A stretch of DNA of 64,000 bases from CAWICD01 sp052267165 (lineage in GTDB: Bacteria > Vulcanimicrobiota > Vulcanimicrobiia > Vulcanimicrobiales > Vulcanimicrobiaceae). The stretch spans positions 186,001 to 250,000 of the forward strand of contig JBKQHO010000013.1 in NCBI GenBank assembly GCA_052267165.1, given 5' to 3'. Under the pieces are notes generated by a model. That model was given only the letters and a program-made list of their open reading frames with translations, had not been told where the DNA came from and ran no database searches. The first letter of the stretch is position 1. The number at the start of each line of letters is the position of its first letter. Of the stretch, positions 57,995 through 64,000 are shown piece by piece. The position numbers were made by a program, and so were the translations under genes.

Positions 57995-59434
57995 GTGATC
58001 ATTCAATGCACTCGGGCCTTTATAACGGTCGCCGCTTTGCTGCTCGGCCTTCTCGGCATGAGCACCCCAGCCAGCGCTGACGCGATCTCGCTCGTGTCTC
58101 TGCAGACGGGACACTCGCTGATACTCAACGCGGACGGCTTGCAGCGGGTCGCCGTCGGTGACGCCCGGATCGCCGGCGTCGTTCCGGTCGGCACCACGCA
58201 GCTGATCGTAAACGGGAAGACTCCCGGCCACACCACGATTTTCGTCTGGACGAGTACGGGCCGAGTCGCCTACGAAGTCACTGTCACCGAGCAGAGCTTC
58301 GACGACATCGCGAAGCTGTTGCGCTCGGCGATCGATCAGCCGGACGTGCAAGTCGTAGCCTTCAACGTCAACTTGATCGTACGAGGAACCGTTCCGGACA
58401 TCGCTGCCTACAACCGCCTGGGCGAGACCCTCGATCACTTCAAAGGCATCAAGTTCAACGGCGGCCAGAACGGCGTCATCATCAACGCGGTGACGATCAC
58501 CAAACCGCTTGGAACACTACAGGATGACATCGCCAAGCTGCCGGGCGGCAAGGACCTGCGGGTCGACGTCGATCCCAAGGGCAACGTCATCGTCAGCGGC
58601 AGCGTCCACGATCGCGAGCAGGCCGAGGAAGTTCTCTCCCGCGTCCGCGGTTTGGCCGGCCCTTACCTGGCGACCGACGGCGAAGTCGTCGACCGCCTCG
58701 CGACCGAGACGACCAGCCAGATCGACGTCAAAGTGTACATCCTCGAGATCGACAAAACGGCGTTGAGCTCCCTCGGCATCGCGTGGGGCAGCGCGCAGTG
58801 GAACGGCGGCCCCGTCAACCAGGCCGGGAGCTACACCAACAGCAGCAACCTGTCGCTGAGCGCAGTCGAGGACCCGACCAAGGTCAACCTTTACAATCTG
58901 GGGCCGTTCGCTCGAGTGAGCGTGCTTGCTCCGACCCTGAACCTGCTCATGCAGAACGGCCACGCCAGACTGCTCTCCTCACCCGACTTGGTGACGCTCC
59001 CGGGCAAAGAGGCGTCCTTCCTCGTCGGCGGATCGATCCCGATCCCGATCTCCAACGGTCTGGGCGCGATCGCGATCTCGTACAAGGACTTCGGCGTCAA
59101 GCTCGACGTCACGCCGACGCTGCTCGGCAACGGCAACATCGAGACCAAGATCAATCCGGAAGTCTCCGACCTCGACAGCGCCGACGGCGTCACCCTCAAC
59201 GGCTTCGTCATCCCCGCCTTGAAGACGAGCAAACTCTCGACCGACGTCATCACCAGAAGCGGTGAGAGCATCGTGATGGGCGGACTGCTGCGCCGCATCG
59301 AGAATAAGACGATTCAGAAGGTGCCGCTGCTCGGCGACCTCCCGATCCTGGGCCAGCTCTTCCGCTCGACGCAATACCAGCACAGCGAATCCGACGTCGT
59401 CTTCGTGATGACTCCGACCGTCGTCACCAAGTAA
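57995..59434 (+). CDS. cpaC: Tad pilus secretin CpaC/RcpA
   Basis: 479 residues from a GTG. Signal peptide (ITVAALLLGLLGMSTPASAD), N-terminal pilus and secretion N domains (LQTGHSLILNADGLQRVAVGDARIAGVVPVGTTQLIVNGKTPGHTTI), BON-like segment (DLRVDVDPKGNVIVSGSVHDREQAEEVL) and the secretin domain: QIDVKVYILEIDKTALSSLGIAW, LRLLSSPDL-type HARLLSSPDLVTLPGKEASFLVGG, VTPTLLGNGNIETKINPEVSDLD, VMGGLLRRIENKTIQKVPLLGDLPILGQLF. Forms the outer-membrane ring, which implies a diderm envelope. Confidence 0.93.
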   Translation: MIIQCTRAFITVAALLLGLLGMSTPASADAISLVSLQTGHSLILNADGLQRVAVGDARIAGVVPVGTTQLIVNGKTPGHTTIFVWTSTGRVAYEVTVTEQSFDDIAKLLRSAIDQPDVQVVAFNVNLIVRGTVPDIAAYNRLGETLDHFKGIKFNGGQNGVIINAVTITKPLGTLQDDIAKLPGGKDLRVDVDPKGNVIVSGSVHDREQAEEVLSRVRGLAGPYLATDGEVVDRLATETTSQIDVKVYILEIDKTALSSLGIAWGSAQWNGGPVNQAGSYTNSSNLSLSAVEDPTKVNLYNLGPFARVSVLAPTLNLLMQNGHARLLSSPDLVTLPGKEASFLVGGSIPIPISNGLGAIAISYKDFGVKLDVTPTLLGNGNIETKINPEVSDLDSADGVTLNGFVIPALKTSKLSTDVITRSGESIVMGGLLRRIENKTIQKVPLLGDLPILGQLFRSTQYQHSESDVVFVMTPTVVTK

Positions 59435-59435
59435 G

Positions 59436-60026
59436 ATGATGCGCGGGCCGATCGCTCTCGCGGCGTTCGCCGTGCTCGCATCGCTGCCGCTCACCGCCGG
59501 CGCCGCCACGACCACGGTCGTCGGCGGCGTCGTCGTGATCGACGGCGGCGATTCGGCCCCCGCTTCAGCGCACCAGGCCTCCAAGCGCAAGGCCGGGGCC
59601 GACCGGACTGCGGCTGCCGAAGGCGACCAGGGCGGCACGAGCCCTGCGCCACGAGCGGATTCGCCGTTCGCCGCCGCACTCGTGCGCTACGCGCTGAGTT
59701 TCGTCGGCGTGCCGTACGTGTGGGCCGGCGCGTCGTCCAGCGGCTTCGACTGCTCGGGTTTCACGCAGTACGTTTTCAAGCAGCTCGGCGTTGCCATTCC
59801 GCGCACGGCCGACGCGCAATTCGCCGCTGGCCGCCCCGTCAGCGACCCGCTGCCGGGCGACCTCGTCTTCTTTCAAACCTATGACTGGGGCGCATCCCAC
59901 GTCGGCATCTACCTCGGCGGCGGCTACTTTCTCAACGCAATCGGGCCGGACGTGCACGTCTCCAGTTTCGCTTCGGTCTACTTCCGCGGCCGCTATCTAG
60001 GAGCGCGCCGCTTCGTCTCGAGTTGA
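59436..60026 (+). CDS. Secreted NlpC/P60 (C40) peptidoglycan hydrolase
   Basis: 196 residues; signal peptide (IALAAFAVLASLPLTAGAA), a basic linker and a C-terminal NlpC/P60 domain with ALSFVGVPYVWAGASSSGFDCSGFTQYVF (catalytic Cys), GDLVFF and SHVGIYLGGGYFLNA (catalytic His). Starts 1 bp after the secretin stop. Cleavage of peptide cross-links could make room for the secretin or pilus. Its stop overlaps the next start (TTGA). Confidence 0.93.
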   Translation: MMRGPIALAAFAVLASLPLTAGAATTTVVGGVVVIDGGDSAPASAHQASKRKAGADRTAAAEGDQGGTSPAPRADSPFAAALVRYALSFVGVPYVWAGASSSGFDCSGFTQYVFKQLGVAIPRTADAQFAAGRPVSDPLPGDLVFFQTYDWGASHVGIYLGGGYFLNAIGPDVHVSSFASVYFRGRYLGARRFVSS

Positions 60027-61942
60027 CCTCCACGGCGTTCGCGCGGCGGACCGAACCGTGCAGCGAGAGCGGGCTCGGCGCCGAAATGCGCCTGCTCTTT
60101 GCGGCCGGCTGCGCCGCCCAGTTCGTTCTGCTCGTTTCGGTCTCGATCTACGAGACGGCGCACGCTTCGCTAACGTGGGACTTCGCGACCTATTATCAAG
60201 CATTCTGGCTCATCGCACACGGCGATATGCAGCCCTTCAGCAGCTTGGGCCACATCCCGTTCTCGCAGATCCACGCCAACTTTCTGATGTGGCCCCTGGC
60301 GGCGCTCGGAGCGCTCGATTCGGCACCCCTGACCCTCAAGCTCTTGCAGGACGTGGCCTTAAGCGGTGCCTCGCTGGTCGCGCTCCTCTGGTCGGGCGAA
60401 ATCCTGGCGCAGCGCGTCGAGAACGCCCCTCACCGCAGGCTCATCCTGAAAGGGATCCTGTTAACGCTCGTCCTCAACCCGTGGACCTACGCGTCGAACG
60501 CTTTCGACTTCCACTTTTACTCGATCTCGGCGCTGGCGCTCCTGGGGCTGGGTCGCGCGCTCTTTCGCGGACGCGCGCCGGAGGCATTCCTGTGGGCGCT
60601 TTTGGGGATCTCGGCCGGGGACGTAACGGCCACGCAAGTCTGTGCATGCGCCTTCGGCATCGCCTTTTGCGTGCGCAGGGCACGCCCGGCGGCCTTAGCA
60701 ATCACAGCCGCCGCCGGAGTTTGGTTCGCGTATGTCGCGCGATCCGGGTTGGTCAAAGGCGACATCCTCTCCGTCAACTACGGGTATCTCGCCAGGGGCG
60801 TGCAGGACGTCACGCCCTTCGACGTTCTCTTCGGCCTCCTCACGCGGCCGCAGATCGTCGCAGACAAGATCGCGGCCCATTGGGACATCCTCTACGCGAA
60901 CCTCGCGCCCGGCGGATTCGCCGGTCTCTTCTCTCCGCTGACCGGAGTCCCGATCGCGCTGACGCTCTTTGAAAACGTGATGTCGAGCACGCCGGCGTCC
61001 TTCTACATCAGCCCCGGCGGGCAGAATTGCCCCGTCTACCTCTTGATGGTGCCGGGCCTCGCCGCGTCCCTGGGGTGGGTCTACCAACGCCTCGGCCCGC
61101 GCCAGGCTTTCGGACTGACTCTGCTCGCGGCAGTCAACGCGGCAGGCTGGTTCTACGCTATGTCTCCGATATTGACGGAGCGCTGGAACCGGAGCGTTTC
61201 AGACGATTCCATAGCGCAAATCGCGCGCATCGAGCGACTGGCGGGCAGCGACGGCGAAGTGATCGCCTCCCAACGCATCGTCGGCGCCTTGGCAGGCCGG
61301 CGCAACGTCTACGGGCTGCCTCTCGACGAGACCGTGCCCCTGGCCACGCGAACCTTCGTCGCGATCCTGAGCACCGATGGACCGCCGCAGTCGTACGCGG
61401 TGCTGGAGGCCGTCGCGAAGCTCGCCAATGCGCATGTCCTTTACGAGTCGAACGAGTTCTGGACATTCGAGGTCGACAAAGCCTCGCCCGGCACGCTGAC
61501 CTTCCCAAAGGCAGCCTCCACGCTCGAGGCGTTCGTGCTGGCTACGGACTACGGCCGGCGCGACTTCGCCTCACACGCGATGACGACCGAGCGCGCCCCT
61601 TCGGACGGCTATCTTGTCCGCGGTGCATACTGGCGACAGCCGGCGGGGCGATATATCGGAAGTTTCACGGTCGCGTCGAGCGCCCCGGTCACCCTCGAGG
61701 TCTGGGATATTTCGAGCAACCACCTTGTCGCACGTGCCCGGTACGCGCGGGGCGGGCATCTCTTGCTACCGTTTACCCTGGTCTCGGAGGTCGGACGGCG
61801 CTCCGCCAACGACTGGCCCTTCCATTACAGGTCCGCCATCGCTAAACCCGATGACATGCTCGATCTGCGCGTCCGGATCGCGCCGGGGGGTCGAGCCCGT
61901 GCAGAGACCGTTTCGCTGTTCGAGTCTCGCTCGAGATCCTAA
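60023..61942 (+). CDS. DUF2079-family membrane protein
   Basis: 639 residues from a TTG in the overlap with the hydrolase gene. At least nine membrane segments: LFAAGCAAQFVLLVSVSIYE, then the DUF2079 signature region AHASLTWDFATYYQAFWLIAHGDMQPFSSLGHIPFSQIHANFLMWPLAAL (acidic first loop DFATYYQ) and FDFHFYSISALALLGLGRA. A large C-terminal non-membrane domain follows (YLVRGAYWRQPAGRYIGSF onward), beta-rich. DUF2079 proteins have a GT-C-like layout; glycosyl transfer is suspected but untested. Co-transcribed with the secretin. Confidence 0.85.
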   Translation: MTSTAFARRTEPCSESGLGAEMRLLFAAGCAAQFVLLVSVSIYETAHASLTWDFATYYQAFWLIAHGDMQPFSSLGHIPFSQIHANFLMWPLAALGALDSAPLTLKLLQDVALSGASLVALLWSGEILAQRVENAPHRRLILKGILLTLVLNPWTYASNAFDFHFYSISALALLGLGRALFRGRAPEAFLWALLGISAGDVTATQVCACAFGIAFCVRRARPAALAITAAAGVWFAYVARSGLVKGDILSVNYGYLARGVQDVTPFDVLFGLLTRPQIVADKIAAHWDILYANLAPGGFAGLFSPLTGVPIALTLFENVMSSTPASFYISPGGQNCPVYLLMVPGLAASLGWVYQRLGPRQAFGLTLLAAVNAAGWFYAMSPILTERWNRSVSDDSIAQIARIERLAGSDGEVIASQRIVGALAGRRNVYGLPLDETVPLATRTFVAILSTDGPPQSYAVLEAVAKLANAHVLYESNEFWTFEVDKASPGTLTFPKAASTLEAFVLATDYGRRDFASHAMTTERAPSDGYLVRGAYWRQPAGRYIGSFTVASSAPVTLEVWDISSNHLVARARYARGGHLLLPFTLVSEVGRRSANDWPFHYRSAIAKPDDMLDLRVRIAPGGRARAETVSLFESRSRS

Positions 61943-63222
61943 CGCTCCGACTTGCTCAGGCGGCGCGGCGTCGGCGTCGGAACGTCCGTCAGCGCGTGCC
62001 ACATCTCGCGCAGGAATGAAGCGGCATCCATCACGAGGCCGATCGTTTGGGTCGAGCCGCGGTCCGTCAGCTTCGTCACGCTGGCCGGATTGATGTCGAC
62101 GCAGATGACCTTGCAGCTCGCGGGCAGCAAGTTGCCGACGGCGACCGAGTGCAGCAGCGTGCAGACCAGCAACGCCATCCCGACCTCGGGCACGTGCCGG
62201 CGCATGGCGCGCTGCGCCTCGACGACGTCGGTGATGACGTCGGGCAACGGACCGTCGTCGCGGATCGAACCGGCCAGCACGACCGGAATCTTCTTGCGGT
62301 AGGCTTCGTACATGATGCCGCTGTTGAGCAGACCCTGGTCGATTGCGGCCGCAATGCCGCCCGCCGCCCGGATCCGGTTGACCGTGCGAAGATGATGGAC
62401 GTGCCCTTCCTGAACGGGAAAGGCGTCCCGTAAGTCGACGCCCAGCGACGTGCCGAAGAATTGCGACTCGATGTCGTGAACGGCGAGCGCGTTGCCGGCG
62501 AAGAGCGCGTCGACGAAGTCGTGACGGATCAGCCGCTCGAGGAACTTGCCAGCGCCGGTGTGCACGATCGCAGGACCGCCGACTAGTAAGACGCGCTTCC
62601 CGGCGGCACGCGTCGCCGTCAGCTCGCGCGCCACCTCGAGGATCAGCGACTCCTTCGGCTTCTCGCTCGAGACGGTACTCGACATGAACTCGAAGACTTG
62701 TTTGCGACGGGGACGGTTCAGCGCCAACACGCGGACGCCGCCGTGACCCACGACGACCTGTTCGCCGGCCAAAATGTCCGAGGGCGCGACCGTTTTTGCC
62801 GCACCGCGCTCGACGACGATCGCACAATCCATCTCAGGTAGCGCGACCGGGACCCACGCACCGTCGAGCCGGACTTCGGTCTCGAGATTGGTCGTCGCGT
62901 AGAAGGCTTCGGGCAGCACGCCGTCGCGCGGCGCGGCCTCGGTGACGGCGTCCGAATCGTCGGCCACGATGGCGCCGATGTCGCGCAGCCGGTCGAGCAG
63001 ATCGCTCAGATGCTCCGAGCTGTCGGCTTCGATGCGCAGGCGCGCGGTGCTTGGCTCGCTCGCGGTCGCGCCGACCGCGAAATTGTCGATCGTATAGCGC
63101 GCGAACTCGCTGTCCATGATGAGCTCGAGCACGCGGCCGAAGACCCCGGAATCCAAAATGTGACCGATCAGCTCGATCTCGCGAACGTAGGGGCCCCGGC
63201 CGTTCGCCGACAGTTCCGCCAT
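61939..63222 (-). CDS. TIGR00300 / LOR-SDH-region enzyme (ornithine cyclodeaminase-like)
   Basis: 427 residues from the ATG at 63222; the open frame upstream is not coding. N-terminal VREIELIGHILDSGVFGRVLELIMDSEFARYTIDNFAVG is typical of the conserved LOR/SDH bifunctional region (TIGR00300), and the Rossmann-like second half has VLLVGGPAIVHTGAGKFLERLI, NALAVHDIESQFFGTSLGVDL, GHVHHLRTVNRIRAAGGIAAAI, IPVVLAGSIRDDGPLPDVITDV and VCVDINPASVTKLTDRGS. Archaeal and cyanobacterial relatives are ornithine cyclodeaminases that make proline. Its own activity is presumed the same. Confidence 0.85.
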   Translation of the reverse strand: MAELSANGRGPYVREIELIGHILDSGVFGRVLELIMDSEFARYTIDNFAVGATASEPSTARLRIEADSSEHLSDLLDRLRDIGAIVADDSDAVTEAAPRDGVLPEAFYATTNLETEVRLDGAWVPVALPEMDCAIVVERGAAKTVAPSDILAGEQVVVGHGGVRVLALNRPRRKQVFEFMSSTVSSEKPKESLILEVARELTATRAAGKRVLLVGGPAIVHTGAGKFLERLIRHDFVDALFAGNALAVHDIESQFFGTSLGVDLRDAFPVQEGHVHHLRTVNRIRAAGGIAAAIDQGLLNSGIMYEAYRKKIPVVLAGSIRDDGPLPDVITDVVEAQRAMRRHVPEVGMALLVCTLLHSVAVGNLLPASCKVICVDINPASVTKLTDRGSTQTIGLVMDAASFLREMWHALTDVPTPTPRRLSKSER

Positions 63223-63302
63223 GATAGGATCGGCTTCGCGCCCGGACGTGCGGCGGACCTCCACTAGAGGCCGCGCCTTCGCCGGCCGAAAAACCGATAG
63301 CG

Positions 63303-64000
63303 ATGCTGGCCTTGCAGTACCTGGCAATGCTCGCGCTTTGGCTCGCCGGTGCGCGCCAAGCCCCGCGGGAAGCCCCGCCTCGGGCGGACGGCGCCAGGCT
63401 TGCACCGCTCGGACGGGTCGTCTTGGCCGGCTTGCTCGCCGTCGGGCTCTTCGTCCTCGAACTGGTCGTGGTCGAGGCGGCGGCGCGGCACCAGCAACCG
63501 TTTCCTGATTGGTTCGCCCGCCTGCCCTTGTTGCCGATCGACGATCGGGGACCGCTCTTCGCGCACACCAGCGAATGGGTCAGCGACGGCGTTCTGCTGC
63601 TGGCGCTGGCGCAAAGCGGCGCGCTCGTCATGCTCGACCGCGCGCTGCGCGACCGCCGCCTGTCGCTGCCCTCCGGCACGGCGCTCGGCGCGTGCTGCGC
63701 GCTCATGCTTGGCGCCGCACTCCTCACCAAGAGCACGACCAGCTTCGACCTGTATGCCTATGTCGGTTCGGCCCGGCTCAGCAGCGCAGCCTATGACCCG
63801 CCCGCAATTCCCTTCACCGGTTCGTTTGCGCTCATCAACGCGATCGACGGCGTGCCGATCCTGCCCGCCGCATACGGACCGGTTTGGCTCGCGCTCGCGC
63901 ACGCGGTCACTGCTACGGTCGCTTCGCTCGGCGGACAGCTCGAGGCGCTGCGCGTGTTGGGTGCCGTGCTGTTCCTCGTTTCGATCGCACTCTTACGCGC
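63303..64000 (+). CDS. Membrane glycosyltransferase-like protein, 5' part (partial)
   Basis: Opens with ATG 63303 and stays open to the right edge (232 residues seen), so it is not closed in this window. Membrane segments: LQYLAMLALWLAGA, VVLAGLLAVGLFVLELVVVEA, GVLLLALAQSGALVML, LGACCALMLGAALLT. After the third comes SFDLYAYVGSARLSSAAYDPP and AAYGPVWLALAHAV, the acidic and YGP motifs shared by GT87/MptB-type polyprenyl-phosphate mannosyltransferases. Divergent from the TIGR00300 gene, 80 bp apart. Substrate unknown. Confidence 0.75.
   Translation, partial: MLALQYLAMLALWLAGARQAPREAPPRADGARLAPLGRVVLAGLLAVGLFVLELVVVEAAARHQQPFPDWFARLPLLPIDDRGPLFAHTSEWVSDGVLLLALAQSGALVMLDRALRDRRLSLPSGTALGACCALMLGAALLTKSTTSFDLYAYVGSARLSSAAYDPPAIPFTGSFALINAIDGVPILPAAYGPVWLALAHAVTATVASLGGQLEALRVLGAVLFLVSIALLR

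Overview
The window is high-GC, gene-dense bacterial chromosome with many ATGA/GTGA start-stop overlaps and frequent GTG and TTG starts. The gene set (SelA/SelB, ComEA/ComEC, Tad pilus with Flp pilins, a secretin, C-terminal wHTH/BTAD regulator) fits a soil-type lineage such as Candidatus Eremiobacterota (WPS-2) or a neighbouring terrabacterial phylum. That assignment is an impression from gene content and style, not a search result. No rRNA, tRNA or CRISPR array was found.

Left end (1 to about 5,000): the end of an integrated plasmid- or phage-like element. It holds the C-terminal part of a RepA/AAA-type ATPase whose 3' coding DNA carries six iteron-like 10-mers, then three translationally coupled small proteins (two with TubC-docking-like N-termini and Cys motifs), a DUF3800 protein of visibly lower GC, a small secreted protein, a charged helical protein, and about 970 bp without a convincing gene that probably holds the element boundary.

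Core chromosome (5,346 to 38,300): an FMN-binding oxidase-like protein, dtd, a membrane protein with winged-helix regulator, uppS, a short CaiB-like protein, typA, clpB, an RMD1/DUF155-like protein, a broken GlxA-type regulator, a LysE exporter, selB, selA, trxA, gyrA, the t6A genes tsaE and tsaB with rimI, yqeK and rsfS (apparently from a CTG codon), a TPM-domain protein, comEA, leuS, an aldolase, two NAD-dependent oxidoreductase/epimerase genes, comEC with a coupled 56-codon gene, a GAF-domain membrane protein and a DUF6544-like protein. An unusual 24-bp perfect inverted repeat lies between trxA and selA.

Transposon scar (38,333 to 40,867): a 5'-truncated tnpB has cut a GNAT acetyltransferase gene; its right end abuts the start codon of an SDR gene. 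A 56-bp piece of tnpB recurs 1.4 kb downstream inside a small exported-protein gene.

Right part (40,913 to 64,000): rpiA, a lipoprotein-like phosphoesterase, DUF1232 and SUI1 proteins, an Ig-like membrane protein paired with a STAND/wHTH/BTAD regulator, and then a complete Tad-type pilus locus. On the minus strand this runs from a secreted protein through two Flp pilins separated by a strong hairpin, a prepilin peptidase, CpaB, a CpaE-TadA fusion, TadB, TadC, a second peptidase, DUF192 and two paralogous multi-membrane proteins. The secretin, an NlpC/P60 hydrolase and a DUF2079 membrane protein are divergent, with a 2 x 34 bp tandem repeat in the shared control region. The window ends with a TIGR00300-type enzyme and the start of a glycosyltransferase-like membrane protein.
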